Shown here: positions 55,354 through 63,288 of the stretch, piece after piece
Layout of the letters: each line of letters begins with the position of its first letter
How positions within the stretch are numbered: position 1 is the first letter of the stretch
Assembly (NCBI RefSeq): GCF_000784735.1
Contig: NZ_JSYG01000011.1
Span: forward strand, 43,051 to 107,050
Direction: 5' to 3'
Source: Dickeya undicola
Lineage (GTDB): Bacteria > Pseudomonadota > Gammaproteobacteria > Enterobacterales > Enterobacteriaceae
Length of the DNA: 64,000 nt
Program-made: the position numbers and the translations under genes
The notes under the pieces: generated by a model
What the model was told of the DNA's origin: nothing
Seen by the model: the letters and a program-made list of their open reading frames with translations, nothing else
Databases searched by the model: none

Positions 55354-57471
55354 ATGACGACTGACAACGCTGAGAAACATGCCAACAACCGCTGGGCGTA
55401 CCCGTGGAATGCACCCCGTCCTGCCATTCTGCCCGAATCCAGCACATTGTCTGCGGATACCTTGCAGCACGGACAGGCGGTATTGTATCGGCTGGCCTTG
55501 CTGCCACACTTTCTGGCTAACCATTTCCGTCGCCGTTTCGATTATTTGAAGCAGCATCAGGGAACCGGGGCGGCGTTTAACTACCTGTTATCGATGGTTC
55601 AGCGTCGTCTCTGGCCCCGCATTGACGCCGTGAACGCCCGTTACCAGATGAATACCGCCGGTTCGTCACATTTCATCAGCGAAGCCGAACAGTATCACCA
55701 GTTGCCGGATATGCCGGACAAGGTACTGCGCGCCTTTGCCAACCGTATCGCCGCCCACATGAATGAGGCTTACCATGCCCACTGTGATCGCTATCTACAG
55801 GATAGCGATCGCCACAATCAGGCGAGTTTATTCAGTGCTGAAACACAAGCACACATCTATGGTCAGTTAGCGGCGCTGGCGCAGTCTCTCAACGTGGAAC
55901 CGGCTTACTGGCTGCGCCACCAAAACGGGACGCTCACGCTGGAGCAAATATGCGCGGGTATAATGCGGCTGGTCACTCCTCGCTGGTGGGAGCGCCAGTT
56001 GAAAATCCAGCAGACACGCTGGCGTGAAGCACTGTGGATTGCCAGCGGCGAAGTCAGCCGTGCCGCCTCCCCGTTTCTCAGCCGTCAGGCGCTGCTGGAT
56101 ATCCGCTACCGCCGTCTGGCAACGCTGGATTTTCTGAAAAGCCGTGAGCTGGAAAATACCCGTAATGGTGATCGAGTCGATTTGATCGATAAGGTCATGG
56201 GCAGTATCGCGAATCCGGATATTCGCCGCATGGAACTGATGACCATGCTGGCAGGTATTGAGCGTTACGCTACAGCACATCATCACATGGGTATGTTGGT
56301 GACGCTCACCGCCCCCGGACACTACCATCCCACCCGCACCCGCGGTCATGACCAGGTGTTGGTTAACACAGGATGGCTGCCGGATTGTCCTTCGCCCAAA
56401 ATGACCCAGCATTATCTGGTGCGGTTATGGGGGAAAATCCGTACTGCGCTCAAAGACCGAAAACTGCAAATCTACGGCCTGCGGGTCGTAGAACCCCATC
56501 ACGACGGCACGCCACACTGGCATATGATGCTGTACTGCGACCGTGCGCAGCGCCCGGCTATTGTCGATATTCTACGCCGCTACGCCCAGTCCAATGACGG
56601 CCACCGCACCGTGGCACACAGCCACCAGTTTGACTGCAAACATATCAACAAGGGCGGTGCGACAGCCTATGTGGCCAAATACATCGCCAAAAATATTGAT
56701 GGCTATGCACTGGATGGTGAATCAGACCACGAAACCGGTAAACCGCTGAAAGACATGGCTGCCTCAGCCTCTGCCTGGGCCTCGCTCTGGCGTATTCCTC
56801 AATTTCATTTCATCGGCTTACCCACGATTGGTGCGTACCGCGAATGCCGACGCATTCGCAGCTTGTCATTACAGGATACGCTGGGAGAACAAGCCGAAAG
56901 GGTGAGGAACGCGGCAGACCACGGGGATTTTGCCGCGTACATCGAGGCACAGGGCGGTGCGAACGTCGCCCGGCAACACCAGTCGGTTCGTGTCGCCAGA
57001 GCTGCCAGCGAACGGCTGAACACCTACGACGAAACGATTGTGCGTACCGTCGGTATTTTTTCCGCTCAACGCGGCCGCGAGCGAGTCTTCACCACCCGGC
57101 CGGATGAATGGAAAATTGTGGCCAAAGGCTCGGCCAGCAGCGATGCCGTCGAAAGGCATCAGCCTGCTCGTCCTTGGAGTTCTGTCAATAACTGTGGGGG
57201 CGCGTTTTCACCCAGCGCGTTCCCTTACCCATTTCGCGATATTCCTCGTGTTCCTTCAGCACGGCTAACCTATTTCCAACGCGATCGGCTGGCGTCATTG
57301 CGCCCCCGCCTTCGTCAGCAAGGTATTGAGATCTCACGTTGGGAGCGGGAGGCACTGGTCCGTGGTGCCAGCGTGAAGATTGACGGCCAACTGATTGATG
57401 AATCTAGGAATAACGCGATATCCGCCGTTGATGAAAAGTGCATCATGAGCACACCATTCCTGCACTTATGA
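55354..57471 (+). CDS. P2 gpA-type replication endonuclease (HUH family)
   Basis: Rolling-circle replication initiator of P2-type phages: it nicks the origin, usually inside its own gene, and joins to DNA by a tyrosine. It is about 705 aa (P2 gpA 761). HUH motifs are visible: LTAPGHYHPTR; VVEPHHDGTPHWHMMLYC (metal-binding PHWHM); and AYVAKYIAKNIDG with the two catalytic-type tyrosines. The conserved YPWNAPRPA near the N terminus matches P2 family starts. ATG 55354 is used; a TTG at 55291 is an alternative. Persistence of this gene without integrase or capsid genes suggests a relict, or a role for an intact origin. Confidence 0.88.
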   Translation: MTTDNAEKHANNRWAYPWNAPRPAILPESSTLSADTLQHGQAVLYRLALLPHFLANHFRRRFDYLKQHQGTGAAFNYLLSMVQRRLWPRIDAVNARYQMNTAGSSHFISEAEQYHQLPDMPDKVLRAFANRIAAHMNEAYHAHCDRYLQDSDRHNQASLFSAETQAHIYGQLAALAQSLNVEPAYWLRHQNGTLTLEQICAGIMRLVTPRWWERQLKIQQTRWREALWIASGEVSRAASPFLSRQALLDIRYRRLATLDFLKSRELENTRNGDRVDLIDKVMGSIANPDIRRMELMTMLAGIERYATAHHHMGMLVTLTAPGHYHPTRTRGHDQVLVNTGWLPDCPSPKMTQHYLVRLWGKIRTALKDRKLQIYGLRVVEPHHDGTPHWHMMLYCDRAQRPAIVDILRRYAQSNDGHRTVAHSHQFDCKHINKGGATAYVAKYIAKNIDGYALDGESDHETGKPLKDMAASASAWASLWRIPQFHFIGLPTIGAYRECRRIRSLSLQDTLGEQAERVRNAADHGDFAAYIEAQGGANVARQHQSVRVARAASERLNTYDETIVRTVGIFSAQRGRERVFTTRPDEWKIVAKGSASSDAVERHQPARPWSSVNNCGGAFSPSAFPYPFRDIPRVPSARLTYFQRDRLASLRPRLRQQGIEISRWEREALVRGASVKIDGQLIDESRNNAISAVDEKCIMSTPFLHL

Positions 57472-57495
57472 GTTGACGAATACTACTGAATAAAG

Positions 57496-57515
57496 TACTG
57501 TATATAAATACAGTC
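57496..57515 (+). promoter_or_regulatory. LexA (SOS) box
   Basis: TACTGTATATAAATACAGTC matches the LexA consensus TACTGTATATATATACAGTA at 18 of 20 positions, including both CTGT / ACAG arms. It is 20 bases before the GTG of the 73-codon gene and overlaps its expected promoter. Confidence 0.9.
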
Positions 57516-57534
57516 TCACAATGGAAGAGGTACC

Positions 57535-57756
57535 GTGGAACAGACTGAAAACAGAGAGCTGACCCTGTCAAGGATTCGATTAATTGCCGATATGTCATTG
57601 ATATCACAATGCGATCCTGAAGAAATGAAAATCGCTATGTCGTTGATTGCCGACTTATCTCACGGCGAACTACCGGTGAGTGATTACCAACAGTTTCTGA
57701 AAAACAGCAGTGATGGACAGCAGCTTAAAGCATGGTTTGAACAACAAGTGTTGTAA
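57535..57756 (+). CDS. SOS-controlled small protein, candidate antirepressor
   Basis: A 73-aa protein with a GTG start, preceded by GGAAGAGG. The sequence (ELTLSRIRLIADMSLISQCD; EEMKIAMSLIADLSHGELPV) suggests two to three helices; it is neither DinI-like nor recognisable otherwise. It is directly controlled by the LexA box at 57496-57515. In the P2-related phage 186, the LexA-regulated Tum protein inactivates the non-cleavable CI repressor; by position and control this gene could do the same for the tandem-HTH repressor. That role is inference. Confidence 0.7.
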   Translation: MEQTENRELTLSRIRLIADMSLISQCDPEEMKIAMSLIADLSHGELPVSDYQQFLKNSSDGQQLKAWFEQQVL

Positions 57757-57765
57757 GGGATTTCA

Positions 57766-57846
57766 ATGGATAATCATGACCGCCGTGACATTCCCTGGCC
57801 GATAGCCAGAGGCACGTGCAAATTAATGGACTTTCTCTGTGGCTAA
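57766..57846 (+). CDS. Possible 26-residue peptide downstream of the SOS gene
   Basis: ATG 57766, 9 bases after the previous stop, with AAGGG 6 bases upstream. It encodes a 26-residue peptide starting MDNHDRRDIPWPIARGTCK, ending in a hydrophobic MDFLCG. The good ribosome site and tight spacing suggest translation, but the length makes it uncertain. Confidence 0.35.
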   Translation: MDNHDRRDIPWPIARGTCKLMDFLCG

Positions 57847-57886
57847 CTCGCCAGACTAATACGCAGCAAAAATTTTTTGTATCCAG

Positions 57887-57933
57887 ACCATTTAATAAAA
57901 AGGTCTGACCGGCCAAAGTCGGTATATTTTTTT
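57887..57933 (+). terminator. Terminator of the SOS transcript
   Basis: Two adjacent stems: CAGACC / GGTCTG (57887-57910) and ACCG / CGGT (57908-57924) followed by T7. It ends the LexA-controlled unit before the repeat and tail module. Confidence 0.6.
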
Positions 57934-58020
57934 GGTATCAATTATTACTCCGGCTGAATTAAAGCCGATTCGTTGGTCATGTTTTTTAGCACCATAATGT
58001 GGAATTGGGGTACTTCTATT

Positions 58021-58291
58021 TATACCCAAAATAATTCGAGTTGCAGGACAAAACGTTTTGCGTTTTGAACAACGCAAAACGTTGGCTCTTTAGGGCAAGG
58101 CTCATTTGAGCCTTGTAACGCGGCAAGTAAACAAATCCCGAATCACTTACTTAGGTAAGTGATTCGGGTGAGTGACAAATTGGCGTAAGCCGATTGGAAC
58201 GCTGCTTGCAGCGGCCCCGAAGGGCTGAGGCCTATGGAATGGGCAGAGTAACACCGTCAACACACCAGCAACTTGAAGTATGACGGGTATA
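58021..58291. repeat. MITE-like hairpin-rich repeat, copy 2 (full length)
   Basis: 271 bp bounded by imperfect terminal inverted repeats: TATACCCAAAATAATTCGAG at the left, and at the right the complement of TATACCCGTCATACTTCAAG. Inside are perfect stems AACGTTTTGCGTT / AACGCAAAACGTT, CCCGAATCACTTAC / GTAAGTGATTCGGG and CGCTGC / GCAGCG. The right ~115 bp match the repeat at 14125-14239 in inverted orientation. It is non-coding and lies exactly between the replication/SOS module and the tail module. Confidence 0.8.
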
Positions 58292-58330
58292 AATAATAAA
58301 TACCCAGACATTATTTCCCGTTATCCCGCC

Positions 58331-58354
58331 TGTTGTTGTGCCATATGTACAACA
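58331..58354 (+). promoter_or_regulatory. Ogr-type late activator box before X
   Basis: TGTTGT-N12-ACAACA, a perfect match to the dyad bound by the P2 Ogr / P4 Delta zinc-finger activators at late promoters. A -10-like GATAAT occurs at 58392-58397, giving a box-to-start distance of about 60 bases (55 in P2). It should drive X and R. Confidence 0.8.
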
Positions 58355-58475
58355 TCTTTTCTGCATTGCGACCACGGCCGTTCCTCTGGAGGATAATGAA
58401 CCAGAGATACGCTGTTTTACCCGATATTGTTTATCTGTCTCTCTCACTCTTTTTTATCTGAACTAAAGGGGTCAC

Positions 58476-58679
58476 ATGAACGTTTACGCCCATCAGGACG
58501 ACACCCTGGATGCGCTTTGCTACCGCTACTACGGCCGGACACAAGGGGTTGTGGAAACGGTTTTGCTGTCCAATCCAGGCCTTGCGGACCTTGGTCCGAT
58601 TCTGCCGCACGGCACCGCAGTTACTCTGCCTGATATTGCCGTTTCCAGTTCCCAGGAAAGTATCAATATCTGGGAATAA
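58476..58679 (+). CDS. X: P2 gpX-like tail protein
   Basis: A 67-aa LysM-like tail protein of the gpX family (MNVYAHQDDTLDALCYRYYG; VVETVLLSNPGLADLGPILPHGTAVTLPDI). gpX is an essential P2 tail gene of uncertain location. An AAGGGG stands 8 bases before the ATG. In P2 the next genes are holin Y, endolysin K and lysABC; here gene R follows after 76 bases, so the lysis genes are missing from this position. Confidence 0.9.
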   Translation: MNVYAHQDDTLDALCYRYYGRTQGVVETVLLSNPGLADLGPILPHGTAVTLPDIAVSSSQESINIWE

Positions 58680-58755
58680 CGCCGCATTATTGGGCTCCAT
58701 GCTCATCGTTAGCCAATCGCGCATGGAGATCGCCGCCACACCAGGAACCTTAATT

Positions 58756-59217
58756 ATGCAAAAACCACAAAGCCTCAAACTTGCACTCACCACCGCATTA
58801 CCCGCGCTGGGGGATGCATTACAGTTTCGGGTCCAGGAGGGGGAAATCGCCGCGTTGCAGGAGCCGTCCCTGTCATTTGAATACCGTTATCAGTTGCTGC
58901 TGACGCTGAATAATTTCTCTGACAATCCCGATACCTTTTTTGTCACTCTGTTGCTCTGGGTACGCCAGAATCAGCCGGATTTGTTAACACGAGAGAGTAT
59001 CCGCAACAAAGGTATCAGTTTTACGATCGACAATAATGCGGACAACACCAGCACGCTATCCGTTCGGCTTAATGTGACGGAGCGTACCCGTGTCAATGAA
59101 CAGAATCAAAGCTTGCAGATACAGTATGAACCCGAACCCGCACCGCCCGAGCCGGTAACTCGGCCTACGGCGCTGTATATCGCAGGTGAATTGATCAGCC
59201 AGTGGAAAGGCAGCTGA
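58756..59217 (+). CDS. R: P2 gpR-like tail completion protein
   Basis: A 153-aa homologue of P2 gpR (MQKPQSLKLALTTALPALGD; SFEYRYQLLLTLNNFSDNPDTFF; WVRQNQPDLLT; and the near-identical C-terminal PPPEPVTRP-type stretch PPEPVTRPTALYIAGELISQWK). It is needed to finish the tail terminus. ATG 58756 has AGGAACC upstream. In P2, gene S follows and overlaps R; no S homologue is present here. A terminator follows immediately. Confidence 0.92.
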   Translation: MQKPQSLKLALTTALPALGDALQFRVQEGEIAALQEPSLSFEYRYQLLLTLNNFSDNPDTFFVTLLLWVRQNQPDLLTRESIRNKGISFTIDNNADNTSTLSVRLNVTERTRVNEQNQSLQIQYEPEPAPPEPVTRPTALYIAGELISQWKGS

Positions 59218-59245
59218 TCCGTTCAAATGAACTCGCATCCATGAT

Positions 59246-59273
59246 GGCCGTTGCAAATACGGCCTGTTTTATT
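59246..59273 (+). terminator. Terminator after R
   Basis: Stem GGCCGT / ACGGCC followed by TGTTTTATT. It isolates X-R from the dioxygenase-like gene downstream. The rest of 59274-59552 is AT-rich and contains no gene; the promoter of the next gene is probably here. Confidence 0.75.
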
Positions 59274-59552
59274 GGTGATAATCGATAAGACATGGCTATT
59301 TCATTATGGAACTCTTCACTTGGCTTATTCCCAGGTCGTAATTTTCATAATAAAAAATTATCGCTGAATATTATCTGACTTGCCCCTCCTCGTTTCCTTC
59401 GCTGCAAATTATTTCAGAAATCGTTGTCTACTGTTATCACTCGTGATCAATCAGTAATACCCTATCGCCTCACCTGTTTCATCAGCAAAAAGCGGCGGGT
59501 GTTATTGTCTGACCGACTCTCTTTGATATTGAATAATTGAAAGGAAGCACAA

Positions 59553-60308
59553 TTGGATAAAAGCCAAAGTTTGCCGCGTAATATACGAAAGGAATTACTC
59601 CATTTTAAACATTTTGGTAACAATGAGGGATTCCTTTATTACCCGAAAATCATGGAAGATATCCATCCGCCTCTGCCTAAAAGCGTCAATATCCATTGCA
59701 ACGACAACCGAGAGAAATCCAGAAAGTTGCTTCATCTGTTTGGCTGTCATTTAGGCGACCCCTATCGCAGCCAGACGGCGGCTTCCCATGAGTCACCGCA
59801 ACTCACCAGCATTTTTTCGTCCTACGGCGTACTGACGTCCAGCGCAAGCTCACCAACGCCGGTGTTTACTCAACCCGATTTTCTGCTGCTGCATTGCGGG
59901 TGTGACGCGTCCGTCTTCAAAATACTGGTTGGTATCGCCAGTCTTCGTCATGTCATGAGCCATGTGGATCGCCACACCCGTATCGAATTATGCCTGCCAC
60001 AATATGCGCTGCGCCCCGGTGCGGTCAGCCAGGACAACGTACCGTTCAGCCTCCTCAGCGCCGACCATGACCCTTTTTTCACCTGTACGCCTGACCTGGC
60101 GTATCCCCTGACCTCGCCTGCCAGACATGCGCTGCTAAAACTCGACCCGCTGCTGAAAAACAGTATGCAATGGCTCAACCTAAAACGGGGTGATCTGCTC
60201 ATTATCGACAACCGCCGTAGTACCCACATCTGTGTGCCATTCACCCCGTTCTTCCGGCAGGACTCTCCTTACCTGACCCACCTGTTCGTCAATAAACCGA
60301 CGCCATAA
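59553..60308 (+). CDS. Degenerate clavaminate-synthase/TauD-like protein inside the tail cluster
   Basis: A 251-aa protein with the layout of the clavaminate-synthase-like Fe(II)/2-oxoglutarate oxygenases such as asparagine oxygenase: IRKELLHFKHFGNNEGFLYY, then CHLGDPYRSQ, then VFTQPDFLLLHC (family: HxExxFHxxRPDF), and RGDLLIIDNRRSTHICVPFTP (family: GDLLIVDNRxxVHGRxxFTP). The iron ligands H and E are replaced (S100 and T102); only the distal His (H225) remains, and the 2-oxoglutarate arginine near the C terminus appears to be His243. It is therefore probably not an active oxygenase. The TTG start is backed by AAGGA 7 bases upstream. It is more AT-rich than the tail genes and occupies the place of P2 gene S. 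Confidence 0.7.
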   Translation: MDKSQSLPRNIRKELLHFKHFGNNEGFLYYPKIMEDIHPPLPKSVNIHCNDNREKSRKLLHLFGCHLGDPYRSQTAASHESPQLTSIFSSYGVLTSSASSPTPVFTQPDFLLLHCGCDASVFKILVGIASLRHVMSHVDRHTRIELCLPQYALRPGAVSQDNVPFSLLSADHDPFFTCTPDLAYPLTSPARHALLKLDPLLKNSMQWLNLKRGDLLIIDNRRSTHICVPFTPFFRQDSPYLTHLFVNKPTP

Positions 60309-60483
60309 CGATACTGAACGCCACCCGCTGCCAGGCAACGCGTCTACAGCCTGTGCGGCTAAGAGCGTCATGATGCAAAGGTCGTAACGCAAAGAACAGT
60401 CTTAACACAAAGATCGGTGGGGCCATTCGCCACACAACCACAGCAAATTGTCTCATTACGCGGGAAGACGCATTCTTCCCACC
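60309..60483 (+). other. Spacer before V, no late-activator box found
   Basis: 175 bases without a gene. I looked for a TGT-N12-ACA box, present before V in P2, and did not find one; V-W-J-I may depend on read-through or a constitutive promoter. Confidence 0.4.
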
Positions 60484-61125
60484 ATGAATACATATGAATA
60501 TCTCTCCGAAATCCAGCGCGCACTGCGTAACCTGATTCGTATCGGCGTCATTACCGAAGTTGATACCCAGCAGGCTCGTTGCCGCGTGCAGACCGGTGGC
60601 ATGGTCACCGGATGGCTCCACTGGCTGTCCCGTCGTGCGGGGAGTTCCCGCGAGTGGTGGGCACCGTCGGTGGGTGAACAGGTGTTATTGCTTGCAATAG
60701 GAGGCGAACTCAATACGGCATTTGTTTTACCGGGTATTTATAGCGAACACCATCCGGCTCCATCAGCCTCTGCGGATGCCTGCCACATCCACTTCCCTGA
60801 TGGCGCGGTGATGGAATACGAACCCGCTAACGGCGCGTTGACCGTAACCGGCATCAAGAGCGCGACGGTTGTCGCATCGGAATCGGTCACCGTCACCACG
60901 AAAAACGTCACCATCAACGCCAGCGAACGCATCACGCTGGACACCCCAGAAGTTGTCTGTACGCACAAATTAATCACCCAGACTATCGACGTTCAGCAAG
61001 GTGGCAGCATCACGGGCAGCGTCACCCACTCGGGGGGGAGCTTCTCTTCCAACGGCGTGGTGGTACATACCCACCAACACAGCGGTGTACAGAGTGGCGG
61101 CGGCACAACAGGAGGACCTTTATGA
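60484..61125 (+). CDS. V: Baseplate assembly protein / tail spike gpV
   Basis: Central puncturing spike of the P2-type baseplate; trimeric, with an iron-tipped needle in P2. It is 213 aa (P2 211). The OB-fold N half (VDTQQARCRVQTGGMVTGWLHWLSRRAG, SVGEQVLLLAIGGELNTAFVLPGIYS) precedes the beta-helical stretch and a C-terminal HTHQHSGVQSGGGTTGGPL matching the P2 tip sequence (HTHKHPG...GGTTGSPL). ATG 60484 gives the family start MNTYEYLSEIQRALRN. It overlaps W by 4 bases. Confidence 0.93.
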   Translation: MNTYEYLSEIQRALRNLIRIGVITEVDTQQARCRVQTGGMVTGWLHWLSRRAGSSREWWAPSVGEQVLLLAIGGELNTAFVLPGIYSEHHPAPSASADACHIHFPDGAVMEYEPANGALTVTGIKSATVVASESVTVTTKNVTINASERITLDTPEVVCTHKLITQTIDVQQGGSITGSVTHSGGSFSSNGVVVHTHQHSGVQSGGGTTGGPL

Positions 61126-61472
61126 CCAGTACGTCATACACCGGCATGAATCGCAATACCGGCAGCAGCCTCAGCGACCTGGAACATCTGCGCCAAAGCG
61201 TGCGCGATATTCTGACCACCCCGCAAGGCAGTCGGGTGATGCGGCGTGATTACGGCTCACTGCTTTCGACCTTGATCGACCAGCCGCAAACGCCTGCCTT
61301 GAAATTACAGGTGCAGGCGGCCTGCTATGTCGCGTTGCTGAAATGGGAGCCACGGCTGACGCTGACATCCATCTCAATGGAAAGCCACTACGACGGCCAG
61401 TTGATTGTGGATATTTCCGGCACCCTGGCCGACAACAGCACCTCCCTTTCATTAACTATTCCCGTGAGTTGA
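61122..61472 (+). CDS. W: Baseplate wedge protein gpW
   Basis: A 116-aa gp25/lysozyme-like baseplate wedge protein of the P2 gpW family (P2 115 aa): YTGMNRNTGSSLSDLEHLRQ, SVRDILTTPQGSRVMRRDYGS and a conserved C-terminal beta segment. It overlaps V by 4 bases and precedes J by 4 bases, in an operon with V, J and I. Confidence 0.93.
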   Translation: MTSTSYTGMNRNTGSSLSDLEHLRQSVRDILTTPQGSRVMRRDYGSLLSTLIDQPQTPALKLQVQAACYVALLKWEPRLTLTSISMESHYDGQLIVDISGTLADNSTSLSLTIPVS

Positions 61473-61476
61473 GATC

Positions 61477-62385
61477 ATGCCTCTTATCGATTTAAGTCAG
61501 TTACCCGCCCCTAGCGTGGTCGAAACGCTGGATTATGAAACGCTGTTCGCCACACGCAAAGAAACCCTGCTGTCGCTCTACAATGCCGATGAGCGCGAAG
61601 CTATCGCTCGCGTTCTGGCATTGGAATCAGAGCCGCTGGTAAAACTGCTACAGGAAAACGCCTATCGTGAACTGCTGCTGCGCCAGCGCATCAATGAAGC
61701 GGCTCAGGCCGGGATGCTGGCGTTTGCCCAAGGTAGCGACCTGGAGCAGTTGGGTGCCAACGTTAACGTCTCCCGGCTGGTGATCACCGCGGCGGACACG
61801 ACCACCGTTCCCCCGACCGCGGCCGTAATGGAGTCGGATACCGATTTTCGTCTGCGCATTCAGCAAGCTTATGAGGGCTTAAGTGTGGCGGGGTCCATCG
61901 GCTCCTATCAGTTCCACGGGCGCAGCGCCAGCGGACAGGTAGCGGATATCTCGGTCATCAGCCCCGGCCCCGCTCAGGTACTGGTGTCGGTCCTGTCGCG
62001 GGAAAACGACGGCACCGCCAGCGATTCGTTGATCGCCACCGTCAACGCAGCGTTGAACGCCGAAGACATCAGGCCGGTGGCTGACCGGGTCACCGTCAAG
62101 TCAGCGGTGATCGTTCCATACGACATCAACGCCACGCTTTACCTGTATCCCGGCCCGGAAGCTGAACCCATCCGCGCCGCCGCCGAGAAAAAACTACAGA
62201 GCTATGTCAGCAACCAGCACCGACTCGGGCGCGACATCCGCCGCTCCGCCATCTACGCGGCACTGCATGTGGAAGGGGTTCAGCGGGTGGAATTGGCCAG
62301 CCCAGCAGCCGACATCGTGCTGGATGATACCCAGGCATCGCACTGTACTGGCTATACCCTGATATTGGGGGGAACGGATGAGTAA
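61477..62385 (+). CDS. J: Baseplate protein gpJ
   Basis: A 302-aa baseplate wedge component of the P2 gpJ family, the same length as P2 gpJ. It begins MPLIDLSQLPAPSVVETLDYE, with family segments LLRQRINEAAQAGMLAFAQGSDLEQLGA and GSIGSYQFHGRSASGQVADISVISP. It forms the outer baseplate with W and I. The last 8 bases overlap gene I. Confidence 0.94.
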   Translation: MPLIDLSQLPAPSVVETLDYETLFATRKETLLSLYNADEREAIARVLALESEPLVKLLQENAYRELLLRQRINEAAQAGMLAFAQGSDLEQLGANVNVSRLVITAADTTTVPPTAAVMESDTDFRLRIQQAYEGLSVAGSIGSYQFHGRSASGQVADISVISPGPAQVLVSVLSRENDGTASDSLIATVNAALNAEDIRPVADRVTVKSAVIVPYDINATLYLYPGPEAEPIRAAAEKKLQSYVSNQHRLGRDIRRSAIYAALHVEGVQRVELASPAADIVLDDTQASHCTGYTLILGGTDE

Positions 62386-62989
62386 AAGTCCTCTACTCCC
62401 CCCCGGCTCATCCTCTCTGGAACAGGCGATTGCCGTTACCGGAGCCAGTCTGGAAACCGTACCGATTCCCCTGCGACAGATCTGGAATCCGGATACCTGT
62501 CCGGTTGAACTACTGCCTTATCTGGCTTGGACATTGTCGGTTGACCGCTGGGATGAAGGATGGTCAGAAACCGTCAAACGCAAAGTCATCAAAGATGCGT
62601 TTTTTATCCACCGTCACAAAGGTACGATCGGCGCACTGCGGCGGGTTGTTGAACCGCTGGGATATCTGATTCGCATCAAAGAGTGGTGGCAAACCGGCGA
62701 CGCCCCCGGCACCTTCAGGCTGGATATCGGCATTCAGGAATCGGGGATCACGGAGGAGTCGTTTCAGGAACTGGAACGCCTGATTGCCGACGCCAAACCG
62801 GTTAGCCGCCAGATGCTGGGGTTAAACATTAATCTGGACAGTCAGGGACCATTGTTGATGGGTGCCGGTTCTTATAGCGGCGACGAACTCACCATCTACC
62901 CCTACTTCCCAGAAACCATCAGTGTATCTGGCGACGAAATAACCGGCGCAGCCATTCACCTGATTGATGACATACACGTCGGCGGTTGA
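62378..62989 (+). CDS. I: Tail/baseplate protein gpI
   Basis: A 203-aa baseplate protein of the P2 gpI family (P2 176 aa), slightly long at the C terminus. Recognisable segments are SLEQAIAVTGASLETVPIPLRQIWNPDTCPVELLPYLAWTLSVDRWDEGWSE (given here only as family landmarks over residues 9-60) and KGTIGALRRVVEPLGY. It likely anchors the tail fibre gpH to the baseplate. A terminator follows, so in contrast to P2, gene H is not read from the same message. Confidence 0.92.
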   Translation: MSKSPLLPPGSSSLEQAIAVTGASLETVPIPLRQIWNPDTCPVELLPYLAWTLSVDRWDEGWSETVKRKVIKDAFFIHRHKGTIGALRRVVEPLGYLIRIKEWWQTGDAPGTFRLDIGIQESGITEESFQELERLIADAKPVSRQMLGLNINLDSQGPLLMGAGSYSGDELTIYPYFPETISVSGDEITGAAIHLIDDIHVGG

Positions 62990-63006
62990 TTTCCGCACTC
63001 ACACCA

Positions 63007-63030
63007 AGCCAGCCTGCGCTGGCTTTTTTT
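63007..63030 (+). terminator. Terminator between I and H
   Basis: AGCCAGC-CTGC-GCTGGCT followed by T7: a strong intrinsic terminator ending V-W-J-I. Confidence 0.9.
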
Positions 63031-63063
63031 ATGTCGGCATCACCACCCAATGTGGTCTTCATC

Positions 63064-63087
63064 TGTTGTCTCCCTATGCGAACAACG
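63064..63087 (+). promoter_or_regulatory. Ogr-type late activator box before H
   Basis: TGTTGT-N12-ACAACG, one base off the perfect dyad. A -10-like CATACT lies at 63119-63124; the box centre would be about 55 bases before the transcription start, the P2 late-promoter geometry. The message would have a leader of about 160 bases before H. Confidence 0.75.
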
Positions 63088-63288
63088 CCCGCCAGATGCG
63101 CTGACGACGCCGACTTCGCATACTACCTCTACCCAGGCTGGGTCTTCAGATAACGCTTTTCGCACCTGAACCCGGACACAGCCTACCCACACAGCCGGGC
63201 ATACCGGTGGTCATCGCCTGTCGGCCAGCCCGGCTTCCCCGATGTCGCCCTGCGGCATCCTATCCTGTTAACCGTATGAGTAATCTGC

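Noticed and set aside
60309..60483. Third Ogr-type box before V
   Set aside because: P2 has one at this place, but no TGT-N12-ACA was found here on inspection.
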